From Asparagopsis taxiformis (lineage: Eukaryota; Rhodophyta; Florideophyceae; Bonnemaisoniales; Bonnemaisoniaceae): 64,000 nt of DNA. Of the stretch, positions 1 to 9,649 are shown one piece after another; positions within the stretch are counted from its first letter, which is position 1; the number at the start of each line of letters is the position of its first letter. The notes under the pieces are model-generated. The model was not told where the DNA came from and did not search any database. It saw only the letters and a list, made by a program, of their open reading frames with translations. The stretch is from contig JALQPE010002260.1 in NCBI GenBank assembly GCA_030407315.1, forward strand, positions 29,258 through 93,257, read 5' to 3'. A program made the position numbers and the translations under genes.

Positions 1-1139
1 CGGAAGATTGGGAGCCGGTAGTTGTAGTGCGGATTGAAGACGTCCACTACATCGAAAGCCAGGTTGATTATTTCGTCCGCGACATGATTCAATGTCACAT
101 TCGGCTCCTCCTCGGCATGATGATGGACACGCTATTTCAGCATTGCGGCGTGACGGGAAACAGTTTGAGGGGCAATTCCCGCACATTGGACACCCGAATT
201 GACGTTGAAAGGAAGGGAAACTCGTCGCATCTGAGACCGTTGGTGGCGCTGTTGTGAATGCTATGGAACAAAGCAGTGCAGCGATGTTGTATAAAATGAA
301 GAGACGTGACATTGGGAGGTACTTTGATCTGAGAAGATAAGAAAGAGTTGAATTGAGTTTCGGGGACGGTGGCTAATGAGCTTGGACTCATGTCGGGACG
401 TGGTTCATGACTGATTGAAATGTGTTTTGCATTGCTGCGAACGTGCGTGCGTATTTGCTGGCAATGATACAATGCAAAACAGCTTATTGCACATTTCTGA
501 AGTGATGCCAACCCGGTGCAAGGGAGTTGATATACAAGCCTGGATCAAGGTGAATCAACTGTCATCCGTATGTCGATCACAAGTCGTTCCGCCAATTCCT
601 AAACCCAGTACACTCGCTGCAGTTCAGTGAATGATGACTTCTTGCCATCAATTGTGGAAATGTCATCAGCTCTTGTTCAGTAAAATGAAATGCTTCGCGC
701 ATGTTTGCGGAAACAGCTGCGAATCTCTGATCAAATGACTCGAAGATGGACTCGTGTGGTGGCCCTGGAATCGTTTGCCCGAATAGCCGCCGCCAACGTA
801 TCAAAGGTATTGATCGTACCTGATGAACAGGCCACAACCAGTGACCGATAGGGGCGACCGCCGTCATTGCTTTCTGCTACAAGTATATAATTTTATTAAT
901 TTAATTTAGTTTCAGCTTACAGATTCACCACCTGTACACGTGTGATACTTTGAAATTTATCCCCTAATAGTCCAATCCAAAGAAATCATGGTGCCAGCCC
1001 ATTCGTCGCGATTCCATGTCCAGCAACTTAGACTTGTGATGGAACCAAGTTCCACGACATGGCAGACACCTATCCCATGTTGCCCTCTCCGTCTTACGCT
1101 ATCGTATCCGTTTACTTGGGAGTGCACATCTTACATTCT
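1..1139. other. No confident gene
   Basis: I see no supported gene. On the minus strand a frame stays open from about position 131 to the window edge (about 44 codons, acidic, with an N-V-T sequon). It begins just after a TAG that could also be an intron acceptor, so it may be the last exon piece of a gene to the left. Chance alone could give this length. Confidence 0.3.
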
Positions 1140-1579
1140 ATGCATCTGCAACGCCATGGCACTCGCAACTGTCAGCAATTATCATTTCAACCCTTTGACA
1201 CGTATATGTCCTCCATAGATATCTGAACATGTTCGCGGCAGCTAAAGGTAAATGAAAATCGAAATGATGTCAGCTTTCCATTGATGGGTTCTTTCATTTG
1301 CAAGTTGGAATACAACCTTTATAAAACGCTCCACACCCCACCATTCTATTCGTCAAACCGTCCCACAAAGAAATGCCGCCCTTCTCACAAGTGGCCATCA
1401 CTATTCAGCATTATTCCACAGAACATGATGAACTGTGAAACTACGACATCATCTTTCTGTGAGGCAATAAACGTCATTTCATAGAAAACATCCGAACGAT
1501 ACGTAGCACAACTCTAAGTTTGCATCAAGCCCAATCCACTCCTACCATTCTGTAAGAAAGAAACAATAATCACCATCTC

Positions 1580-1586
1580 TATAAAA
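1580..1586 (+). promoter_or_regulatory. TATA box of cupin gene 1
   Basis: TATAAAA followed by CGC, 80 bp before the ATG at 1660. The same TATAAAACGC string precedes cupin gene 2 at 76 bp, which supports it as the core promoter. A further TATAAAACGC lies at 1319-1328 and may be a decoy or an older promoter copy. Confidence 0.7.
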
Positions 1587-1659
1587 CGCACGCAGCCGTC
1601 ACTCAGTCTCCAGACCTGCATCCGATCCGCAAAAACCGACGTACATCAAAAGCACAGAA

Positions 1660-2172
1660 ATGGCCCATCGCACCATCCAAACGCTCCTCGCATTCTCGGC
1701 ACTTCTCAGCGTAGCGGTGGCAATCGTGCCGAGTCTAGGTCTAGACACGGTCGGGCCCATTCGCGCGGAGATTGACGATGCCGGATTCGCCATTCGATTT
1801 GAAGAAACCATGATCAACGAAACGCCTGGTTTCACCACTTCCGCCGCCATCGCTGAAAACTTCCCTGCACTGGCGGGAAACGATGTGCAGAGAACTGTCG
1901 TCCAGGTCGATCTTCCGGCGGGGAATATTTTCCCGCTGCATTTCCATCCGCGAGCCGGGGAAGTTCTGGTCCTTCTCGAGGGTGAGATGGACTTTTCGTT
2001 CTCGTTCGAGGGAGATCCGGCGACTTCTAGACTTGTCACAAACTCGCTTGTGCCTGGGAATGTAGCTATTGTTCCAGAAGCTCTGTTGCATGTCGCCACT
2101 TGCACTAGCACGGTGGATTGCAGGTACATTCAGATCACCAATTCTGCTGATCCTGGTGCGATTTTCCTTTGA
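1660..2172 (+). CDS. Secreted germin-like cupin protein 1
   Basis: A 170-residue single-domain cupin. Residues 1-21 form a signal peptide (hydrophobic core LLAFSALLSVAVA), so the protein should be secreted. Cupin motif 1 supplies H94, H96 and E101 within HFHPRAGE, and motif 2 supplies H144 after VPEALL. Together they make the metal site of the germin family, usually manganese. Two cysteines (148, 154) bracket the end of motif 2, whereas plant germins place a disulphide near the N-terminus. Family activities are oxalate oxidase, superoxide dismutase or binding only, and the sequence cannot choose among them. No intron is needed. About 29 of 170 positions differ from the copy at 3782. The ATG at 1660 is chosen because it starts the signal peptide and lies 80 bp after a TATA box. 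Confidence 0.9.
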   Translation: MAHRTIQTLLAFSALLSVAVAIVPSLGLDTVGPIRAEIDDAGFAIRFEETMINETPGFTTSAAIAENFPALAGNDVQRTVVQVDLPAGNIFPLHFHPRAGEVLVLLEGEMDFSFSFEGDPATSRLVTNSLVPGNVAIVPEALLHVATCTSTVDCRYIQITNSADPGAIFL

Positions 2173-3249
2173 TTAGATGGTCCGGAATGAGGACTCCTAG
2201 GGAGATCATGGCCGAGGCTACTTTCAGCACAAGCGATATTTTGCGAGCTGCGAAAATGCCCAAGTTCTGTACGTTTCAAATTGAAAAATGAGCACTGTGA
2301 TAGCTGTTGAGAATTACTTGTGGAAGGAGTCTACATAGGTCGGGGATAGTTGATACACTCGCCCAACTAGCTCAAAGTGTACTTACGCTTTGTTAATGAG
2401 AAGTGTTGATAATGTCGCGTCCATTGGAAGGGGAAGCGGACAAATGCCCGGAGTGACAAACCGACACCAACAGGCCTACCAAACATCCATAGTAACAATT
2501 CATTGCCTCCATATGTTGATGCAAACTAGGATAGAGCATTTCCCAATTAGTGCTAATAGGAGCCAATAAAGACGATTTTGCTATCATAGGGCATGCGTGC
2601 ATCTCGCACTTGAGGCATTAACGTTGTCATTCCACATGAGATCGACTGAACAGGTCGGCAGCAGAGAGGGCGTTTCAATTGTTGAAAGAGTACGGAACAA
2701 TCGCGATCAAAAAAATTTGTACAAAATAATGTTACCCAGAATCACAATGAAATTTCAACCGTATTTTAATATCGCTGAAAGAAATTTCTGGCCAATCATC
2801 CTGCCTCTAGCGGCCAATTTCACAATTCATTCATCCGCTTGACGCAATATTGTGCGCTACCACCTAAACCCCTAAAATACTCGATTTCTAATAGCTTCCG
2901 GAGCGCTAAACACCTCATATCGAAGACAACATGCATCGCAATCAGTGCCATTGCTCAATGGCGAGGAATAGTGTATAAACACGTTGCATCGTCCACAGTT
3001 GTGATACTACACAAATGTGTCGTGTACGGAGGCTCCGCGTTCTAGCAGTCTCGTGTTTGTAGTACTGCTAGGAGGTGAAAATATTGGTCATACCGCGAGT
3101 CTGCACAGTAGCACATTGGTGACAACCTTCTGTGATGGATCCGTCGGTTGCGACAGTGTGGAGGACAACTATCGTACAACGCAATTGAGATCACTTCTCC
3201 CTCAAAAATTATTGGTATATATTGTGAGCACACTTTTATCACAGATCCA
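2173..3249. other. Intergenic, nothing recognised
   Basis: Spacer between cupin 1 and the duplicated promoter region of cupin 2. No reading frame here has a plausible start or family resemblance. An AATAAAG at about 2564 is rather far from the cupin 1 stop to be its polyadenylation signal. Confidence 0.4.
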
Positions 3250-3705
3250 CTCATCTTTGCAACTCTATGGCATTCACATCTGTCAGCAAGTATCAATTCC
3301 CAACCTTGGGCATATGTATGTCTTCGCTAGATATCTGCACCTATTCGCGGGAACTGAAGGAAAGTGAAATGGACATGATAGAATCGTTCCATTGATGGCT
3401 ACTTTTCATTTGCAAGTTGGAATACATCCAATTTAAAATTCGATCCACACCTTTCCTTCTCATTCGTTGCCCGTCCTCGAAAGCCAAAAAACCCCGTCTC
3501 ACGAGTGGTCTTCGCCCTTCACTAACATTCCATGGACAAATGACGCACTGTGACACAACCACAACATCTTTCAATGAGCTGGTAGAACCTCATTACATGG
3601 AAAACATCTAGACGATACGTAGCACAACTCTACGCTTGCATCGACCATATCCAACACTTCCGCTGTTGTCAAACCACTGTTCAAACAACTCTCAACATCC
3701 AATAC

Positions 3706-3712
3706 TATAAAA
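3706..3712 (+). promoter_or_regulatory. TATA box of cupin gene 2
   Basis: TATAAAA followed by CGC, 76 bp upstream of the ATG at 3782, in the same context as the TATA box of cupin gene 1. Confidence 0.7.
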
Positions 3713-3781
3713 CGCTCTCAAACATCGACCACAACTTTTGACCGTTCGATCAGCACAGAAACCGCACCCAAAAGCACAGAA

Positions 3782-4294
3782 ATGGCTCGTCTCACCTTCC
3801 AAACCCTCCTCGCATTCTCGGCGCTCCTCAGCGTAGCAGTCGCCATCGTGCCCAGTCTGGGTCTGGACACCGTGGGCCCCACTCGCGCCGAGATTGACGA
3901 TGCCGGTTTCGCCATCCGATTTGAAGACAGCATGATCAACGAAACACCAGGCTTCACCACCTCCGCCGCCACGTATATGACCTTCCCTGCATTGGCAGGA
4001 ACCGACGTCCAGACCTCTATCGTCCAGGTCGATCTTCCGGCCGGCAACAGTTTCCCGCGTCATATTCACCCGCGTGCGGGTGAAGTGCTGATCCTTCTCG
4101 CAGGAGAGATGGACTTTTCGTTCTCGTTCGAGGGAAATCCAGATACTTCTAGACTAGTCACTAACTCACTTGTGGCTGGTAATGCAGCTATTGTTCCCGA
4201 AGGACTCCTGCATGTCGCCACGTGCACTAGCGAAGAGGATTGCAGGTACATCCAGGTCACTAATTCCGCTGACCCTGGTGCTGTGTTTGTTTGA
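3782..4294 (+). CDS. Secreted germin-like cupin protein 2
   Basis: 170 residues, colinear with cupin 1 without gaps and about 83% identical by hand count. It has the same signal peptide (residues 1-21) and the same metal ligands: H94 and H96 in HIHPRAGE, E101, and H144 after VPEGLL. C148 and C154 are kept. The copies differ most in the signal peptide start, around residues 63-68 and around the first histidine (PLHFH against PRHIH), which sits near the metal pocket and could tune substrate. The gene arose by a tandem duplication that copied the promoter too. AATAAA at 4407 is a reasonable polyadenylation signal. Expected role: extracellular metal-binding cupin; the catalytic activity is not predictable. 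Confidence 0.9.
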   Translation: MARLTFQTLLAFSALLSVAVAIVPSLGLDTVGPTRAEIDDAGFAIRFEDSMINETPGFTTSAATYMTFPALAGTDVQTSIVQVDLPAGNSFPRHIHPRAGEVLILLAGEMDFSFSFEGNPDTSRLVTNSLVAGNAAIVPEGLLHVATCTSEEDCRYIQVTNSADPGAVFV

Positions 4295-4406
4295 TCTCAT
4301 TTTCCTTGGAGGATCGTGATGCCGCTTTCTGGCTGGATGAGGTCTGGGGTGTCACAGAATTTTTCGAGCGCTTATCGTACAGTTCATTGTGATTTCCAAC
4401 TTTTCC

Positions 4407-4412
4407 AATAAA
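4407..4412 (+). terminator. Polyadenylation signal of cupin gene 2
   Basis: Canonical AATAAA, 113 bp after the stop codon of cupin gene 2. Confidence 0.5.
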
Positions 4413-5284
4413 GAATTTCGGTTTTACGAAGGGTGACATCGCCTCACTGTTTAGCAATTTTCGGAGATGAAAATGAAGACGATGCTTCAAAAGATAGGCG
4501 CGCACCAATCGCCACTGCAGTGTTGAAAAGCGCATCAAATGCAGAGGCCGATAGCATTTGCTAAAGATATCACTTTCTTTAGAAAAACTGCACTTTATAT
4601 CTGAGTTCTAGCACACGACGGTTTGCCACACACTGCTCGAAGGCAATCCTGAAAATGTAGACATGTATTCCAATTTTACGAGTTGTCTCAGGCTAACGGA
4701 GGTGGGAGCCATGATCTGTGAACGCTTTGCAACGCACTGAGGATAATCTGAACCTCGGCATTCGGACCTCTTACGGGAAGAAAACGTTGCATACATATAT
4801 TGCTATTATTAAATTGGCCAACTTTCGCTCGGTGCAAAATGATCAGCCTACAACGTACTCTCTGCAGGGATGAATGTTGCGGACGGACGAATTAGTGCAT
4901 TATTGCTTTCATTAGTGAAAGCGTACATAGCATGACAATTTGGTACATCCCGCGTAGAAATCCCATTCTACCTTCGATTTGCAAGACAAATTAGACGCGT
5001 TGTACCCTAAAATTTGAACAAAGTGATATGCGAAGAATCTCGAGTAGATGGAAACGTTTTTCGACACGTTGAGGATACGTAAATGCTCCAGCATTTCATG
5101 TCGGATGGATACCTGGTTCATTTGTTCTCGAACAGAAATTGATTCTACAATACAAGAGACGCAAGTTGTTTTCGGTCATACCCAATGTATTGGAAACCAT
5201 CTCCCCAGGTAGATTGAAGCATTCGATTTCGAAACTGAGTAGCATTTCAACCCGACGCACCGCCACGCAAAGCAGACCAAAAAA
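4413..5284. other. Intergenic, nothing recognised
   Basis: Spacer between cupin genes 2 and 3. I see no TATA box of the kind used by cupins 1, 2 and 4 in front of the start at 5285, so gene 3 may have a different promoter. Confidence 0.4.
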
Positions 5285-5791
5285 ATGATCGCGTGCATCA
5301 AAAGCCTCGTATTGCTATCGGCACTGTTTACTCTCTCGAGGGCCATAGTGCCAAGTCTTGGTCTATCCACAGTCGAAGCGGAGCGGTCAGGAATCGAAGA
5401 TAGTGGATTTCTGATTCGTTTCCCAGACACCACTGTGAGCAATTTACCGACGTTCACGGCATCTTCAGCTACGTTGGCAAACACGCCAGCTCTGGCCGGT
5501 GCGGATGTTCAAGCTACTGTGGTTCAGTTGGAAATTCCGGCGGGGTCGCTCATGGGCCTGCATTATCACCCGAGAAATAGAGAGATCATTTACGTGAGGA
5601 CGGGAACTATCGAGGCTAGGTTCCGATTCGAAGGTGGTCCCGATGCACGTTTAGTGACTAGTGCGGTGGAGGTTGGCGAAGCGTTTATCGTTCCAGAGGG
5701 TTTAGTTCATGAGTTTCTATGCGTGAGTGATGATGATTGTATCAGTGTTTCTATGTTCAACTCGGCTGATGCTGGTGTGATTTTCGTTTAG
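5285..5791 (+). CDS. Secreted germin-like cupin protein 3
   Basis: 168 residues with a signal peptide (residues 1-20) followed by IVPSLGLSTV, nearly the same mature N-terminus as cupins 1 and 2. Metal ligands are H93 and H95 in HYHPRNRE, E100, and H142 after VPEGLV; the conserved cysteine pair is C146/C152. It is more diverged than cupins 1 and 2 are from each other and shares features such as ALAGADVQAT with the dead copy at 6754. The four therefore fall into two pairs, 1+2 and 3+4. Single exon. The start is the only ATG that yields the signal peptide. Expected to be an extracellular metalloprotein; substrate unknown. Confidence 0.9.
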   Translation: MIACIKSLVLLSALFTLSRAIVPSLGLSTVEAERSGIEDSGFLIRFPDTTVSNLPTFTASSATLANTPALAGADVQATVVQLEIPAGSLMGLHYHPRNREIIYVRTGTIEARFRFEGGPDARLVTSAVEVGEAFIVPEGLVHEFLCVSDDDCISVSMFNSADAGVIFV

Positions 5792-5869
5792 AGGATTTCT
5801 AGTGAGATGGTCCTCAATTTCATGATTCAATTAAAATTGAGTGAAAATTTCCCCTCTGCTATCAGGAGT

Positions 5870-5941
5870 GGCCGCTTGGTCTAGTGGTATGATTCGTCCT
5901 TCGGGTGGACGAGGTCCCGGGTTCGATTCCCGGAGTGGCCC
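5870..5941 (+). tRNA. tRNA-Pro (anticodon CGG)
   Basis: A 72-nt cloverleaf. The 7-bp acceptor stem is 5870-5876 with 5934-5940 (one G-U pair) and the discriminator base is C5941. The anticodon stem CGTCC/GGACG closes loop TTCGGGT with anticodon CGG at 5902-5904, reading CCG proline codons. The T arm is CCGGG-TTCGATT-CCCGG. No intron and no encoded CCA, as in eukaryotes. TTATTTTT at 5943-5950 is a Pol III terminator. The gene lies in the spacer between cupin 3 and the dead cupin 4. Confidence 0.95.
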
Positions 5942-5950
5942 CTTATTTTT

Positions 5951-6675
5951 GCCCTCGACCAGGGACAGGTTGGATTCGCTGCTTTGTAGTGTTGCGGTCA
6001 GGCACTTTTTGACATTGAATTCATCGGGAATGAGAAGCCATTCAACGCGTTGTTTGAACAAGAAAAATTGCAAGCATAGGAAACAGTAGTTGCTGACAGC
6101 TGTCGCAAATTTCAAACGTGCTCCTTCTCTCCCCATTTGGACCAATCGTGAAAATGGGCGTGACGGACGCCCACGTGCTGTCGCCATGACACGTGCTCGC
6201 GCACATCTGGAAAGCATCAAAGTCGGCAAACGCTCTGCTCCGCCAGTGCCACTGACTGAACAAACGCGTGATCACGATATCATCAAGCGCCGACTCTACG
6301 TACCCGGCAGCCAGTTATCTCAACGTGGCCTCATGAAACCCCAATTTCTCCAACGAAATCTATCCCAAATCACAATGAAACGTTACTAGATCACCATCGA
6401 CACCCCGCCGATGCCACCTGCCCTGTCTGATCGCGCACAGGTTGGGTACATACCAGAACAAACCATGTCATCGACGCGTACACAACCTCAAATACTCCGA
6501 CGCTCGTCGATTGGTGACTGGCCAACCAAGCTACCTTCATCATCCCCACCTCTCAGTGCATCACAGCCCCACAAGCCCCACAGACATGCAACACGCACAT
6601 CACCATTCCACGATCCCCATGTTTCCCTCAGTGCCATCTGGAACGTCGCAACACCCCGACCCAACCAACCGTCCG
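5951..6675. other. Intergenic, nothing recognised
   Basis: Spacer between the tRNA and the promoter of cupin 4. Open frames on both strands have no family resemblance. Confidence 0.4.
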
Positions 6676-6681
6676 TATAAA
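6676..6681 (+). promoter_or_regulatory. TATA box of the dead cupin gene 4
   Basis: TATAAA, 78 bp before the ATG at 6754, matching the spacing in cupin genes 1 and 2. The promoter seems intact although the gene is broken. Confidence 0.55.
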
Positions 6682-6753
6682 TCGCCACGCCAAAAGTCTC
6701 CTCACCATAAAAAAACGCTCACCAAACGCACAAACCATCCCCAACCCATCCAA

Positions 6754-7261
6754 ATGACCACCACAACCTCCCTCCTCGCGCTCCTCGCACTGCTCAACGT
6801 CGCCACGGCCATCGTGCCAGTCTGGGTCTATCCACCGTGCAGACGGAACGGGCCAATTTCTCCGACTGCGAATTCCTCATCGATTTCGCCGAATTGCCGT
6901 CGATGAACACGCCAAATTTCTCCGTGTCCGCCGCGTTTCTGCCCGCCACCCCCGCCCTCGCCGGCGCGGACGTGCAGGCCACGCTCTTCGAGCTGCGCAT
7001 CCCGTCCGGCAAAACCATCGGATTGCACTACCATCCGCGCGCCGCCGAGTCGCTCTACATGCGGCGCGGCGCGCTGCGCGTGTCCTTCCGGTACGAGGGC
7101 GGCGCGGACGCGAGGGTGGTGACCAATGTCGTGCGCAGAGGCCGTGCTACGGTCATTCGGAGGCTTTGTTGCACGAGTTTACGTGTGTGAGCGACGCGGA
7201 TTGTATCAGCTTTTCGGTGCTCAACTCCGCGGATGCTGGCGCCGTTTTCGTCCCGGTTTAG
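6754..7261 (+). pseudogene. Germin-like cupin 4, two single-base deletions
   Basis: Starts with a good signal peptide ending in ATAIVP. At about 6817-6820 one base is missing, so the mature protein continues in another frame (from the segment reading LSTVQTERANFSD onward). That frame holds H-x-H in HYHPRAAE. At about 7157-7159 a second base is missing, just before the motif-2 histidine, and the true end (SVLNSADAGAVFV, stop at 7259-7261) lies in a third frame. Everything else aligns with cupin 3. Third codon positions are markedly more GC-rich than in cupins 1-3. It is either a young pseudogene or contains two sequencing errors; the small damage leaves both open. A Harbinger element inserted 80 bp downstream. 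Confidence 0.85.
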
Positions 7262-7340
7262 GGGGGCGCTGTGTTCGACGGCGGGATTTTTGGTTTGTGT
7301 GGTGTTTCGCGTTTGCGGCGCGCGTTGGTGCCGCTTTTGA

Positions 7341-7668
7341 GGGCCTTTCTTCGAACTCGATTCTGCTTGCTTGCTCGCACGCAAGCAGGAAATAGAAGGA
7401 TATCATTGGGAGATAATATTACGATGGAGTAGTGGTTTTGATAAATAATGAAGTGTGAAAACTACAGAACCTCTCCACTTGTCCTGCCACTACTGGTTCC
7501 AGCTGAAGAAAACCGACTCGGTGCGAGGTGTTCTTCAGTATCCCAGGCTCCCCAAGAACCTCCCAGAACAAATACAGACTGTCTATCATTTGAATCATCA
7601 CACCAACACTTCGCCGTTCCATCACACAACCCTGTGGAACCCCCCGAACTCCACCCCGCATTCTAATT
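7341..7668 (+). repeat. Left terminal inverted repeat of the Harbinger element
   Basis: 328 bp, the inverted match of 10915-11242. I noticed only one mismatch (T against C near the inner end). It includes an inner hairpin-like stretch TGCTTGCTTGCTCGCACG. ATG codons inside it do not lead into the transposon genes. Confidence 0.92.
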
Positions 7669-7701
7669 CGACAGCAGTGAAGTATTCTAATCTTGATAGT
7701 C

Positions 7702-9447
7702 ATGTGTGAAAAGCAAGTTTCAAGAAGAGAGAATGAACACGGCGACGAACCTGAAGTCAAGGGAGCGAAAATTTTGGTCTCAAAGCCGGGAACATGTGAC
7801 CCTATCCAAATCGCACCAAAAGCACAAAAAAGACCTGACAATCAAAGAAGCAAGCCGGAAACACCAGCGTCTTTCGTACCAAATGCACTGTGCTCTAAAC
7901 TTCGCACCAGCGCAACAGACTGCGTACTTGAGAACATTCCAACAAATACAGCTACATCGATTGGTACGAATGCAGAAAAAACATATAGTGAAGACAGTGA
8001 TTCGGAACAGGAAAAACCTCAAAGCAGTCTTTGTGGTGGGCAGAAAAGCCCAGAAGTCAACAGCAATGGAGAAATTCAGCTCCATAGGCTGTATTCATTT
8101 CTCACATCTTGCAAACAAAACGATTTGCGAAATATAAACAAGCATTTGAACATGACTGTGAGTGGGAGAAAGGAGGTTTTGGTTGCTAGATATGTGCTCA
8201 ACTTGGTAGCATCATCCAAAGAAGGTGCAAATCTTCTGGAAGAGATTAAACGAAATCCGTACGCACCTAGCGTTGATGATTTCGAGCTCCGAGTGAGACT
8301 AAAACCTTCGCTTCACAGGTCATGTCCAGGAATAGACTCGCTCCTAGATTTACTAGACTCAAAAGAACGTGCTACAATGGTTCAAAAGTTGGAAAAAAGG
8401 GCGAATTCCTTGTTCCGGAATGCCTCTGTTGGTGAAGTTTCTCTAGAAAAGAACAGGAAATGTCATACTGTGGAACATACTGAATGCGATGTAGAAGGTA
8501 TGCAAAAGAAAAGTTTTAGCTTAGACGAATTTGCTCGTCTAATGTTGATAATTCGAGATGATGGCATTGCAAAGGCTGCAGTTATTAAGGCAACAGAGGA
8601 GGAGATGACAAGAAAGGATTTGGATGCTGGGAGAACTAGGGACTCATACTGGGTTGTTGTTCAAAGACAATTCAACACTGTTGTGTTGACTAAGGGGTTA
8701 AACCTATCTGGTCGTGTGGATGGCGTTGAATCGACTGCCATGCCGCAAATGTTTCGCTCTGCAGCAAAGCTGCAAAGTGTTTTCCGCGATGCAAGAGCAG
8801 CTTTCAGCAGAACGAGAGAAAATTGGCAAAGATCTGGTCAGAATGACCCCGGAATGTTCCCACAATTTTTAAGTTACACAGAAGACGGAGAATTAACAGC
8901 AGAATCTAAGCGTGCATACATTATGTTTACTGCTGCGAAGCTGGACACAAAGCAACCAGATGACACTTTTCTTCGTCTGACTTCTAAAACTATCGATGTG
9001 GATGGTATAGACAACACAGGATATGATGAAGGAAACTTTGGCTTAAAAAGACGCTTGTCTCTGTCTCCTGATTTTATGCAAATCTCATCACAACCAAGTT
9101 CAAGTGGAGAAAGATCAAGGAAGAGATCATATGATTTTGACATGCATAGGTCAAGGATGGAATCGTTCGATGAGGTGTTGAGAGATTATCATCTTTCGAA
9201 ACAACGAAAGAGGAAAGTTTTGGAAGCCAGAAGTGAGGAACTTCCATCGATTGGGAGAGTTGTTTCGCTAGATAAGAGCTCCAATACGCTAGATAGTGCC
9301 ATGGATCAAGAAAAGGTGATGTCTTTGATAGCTAATGCAGCAAAGACTCTAGAAACTGCCAATTCTTCGTCTAATGACAGTTTCAAGCAAATAGCGCTCA
9401 AGCACTATGAGAACATGGTGAAGAAGTACAATGATCTATGCCAGTGA
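7702..9447 (+). CDS. Harbinger-associated DNA-binding protein
   Basis: 581 residues from the ATG at 7702, 34 bp inside the left inverted repeat. The first ~130 residues are Ser/Lys/Glu-rich and probably disordered. Around residues 130-170 a stretch with NDLRNINKHLNMTVSGRKEV resembles a SAP motif, which binds AT-rich DNA. Around residues 275-330 the segment SFSLDEFARLMLIIRDDGIA, continuing to TRDSYWVVV, resembles the Myb/SANT-like helices of the second protein of Harbinger elements. In known systems that partner binds the ends and imports the transposase. Lys/Arg-rich clusters near residues 450-500 (RSRKRSYDF, SKQRKRKV) could be nuclear localisation signals. The role comes from family context; the SAP and Myb calls rest on visual resemblance. 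Confidence 0.75.
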   Translation: MCEKQVSRRENEHGDEPEVKGAKILVSKPGTCDPIQIAPKAQKRPDNQRSKPETPASFVPNALCSKLRTSATDCVLENIPTNTATSIGTNAEKTYSEDSDSEQEKPQSSLCGGQKSPEVNSNGEIQLHRLYSFLTSCKQNDLRNINKHLNMTVSGRKEVLVARYVLNLVASSKEGANLLEEIKRNPYAPSVDDFELRVRLKPSLHRSCPGIDSLLDLLDSKERATMVQKLEKRANSLFRNASVGEVSLEKNRKCHTVEHTECDVEGMQKKSFSLDEFARLMLIIRDDGIAKAAVIKATEEEMTRKDLDAGRTRDSYWVVVQRQFNTVVLTKGLNLSGRVDGVESTAMPQMFRSAAKLQSVFRDARAAFSRTRENWQRSGQNDPGMFPQFLSYTEDGELTAESKRAYIMFTAAKLDTKQPDDTFLRLTSKTIDVDGIDNTGYDEGNFGLKRRLSLSPDFMQISSQPSSSGERSRKRSYDFDMHRSRMESFDEVLRDYHLSKQRKRKVLEARSEELPSIGRVVSLDKSSNTLDSAMDQEKVMSLIANAAKTLETANSSSNDSFKQIALKHYENMVKKYNDLCQ

Positions 9448-9649
9448 ACAATTCAAAGCAATCAGGAAGTTTGCTCTGTCTAACATGATATCGACTGATG
9501 TATAAATGCATGACGAGGACCTCCTGGTTGCCTCTTTCTCACTTTTATTTACTTAGCTTATTGGAATGCATTGGGGGAACGGATAAAGTATGCGATGGAA
9601 ATGGTGTTCGGCATATTTCTTTGTAGGTGTAGTGGATGCTCTAGTTTCA

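Larger units (their letters stand above)
1140..4294 (+). repeat. 2.1-kb tandem duplication carrying cupin genes 1 and 2
   Basis: The stretch ending in the first cupin (about 1140-2172) and the stretch ending in the second (about 3250-4294) align along their length, offset by about 2,120 bp. The homology covers the promoter and several hundred bases further upstream. Shared landmarks include the block TTTGCAAGTTGGAATACA, a CCACACC motif, the TATAAAACGC box and the coding sequences. Upstream parts are more diverged than the coding parts, so the duplication is not recent or the genes are under constraint. Confidence 0.8.

Noticed and set aside
137..511. 124-codon minus-strand frame near the left edge
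   Set aside because: Starts with TTG and has no signal peptide, motif or promoter that I can see.
7455..7709. 85-codon frame inside the left Harbinger repeat
   Set aside because: The same peptide is encoded in the right repeat ahead of the transposase, but both start with GTG and the left one leads nowhere. It is more likely promoter sequence that happens to be open.
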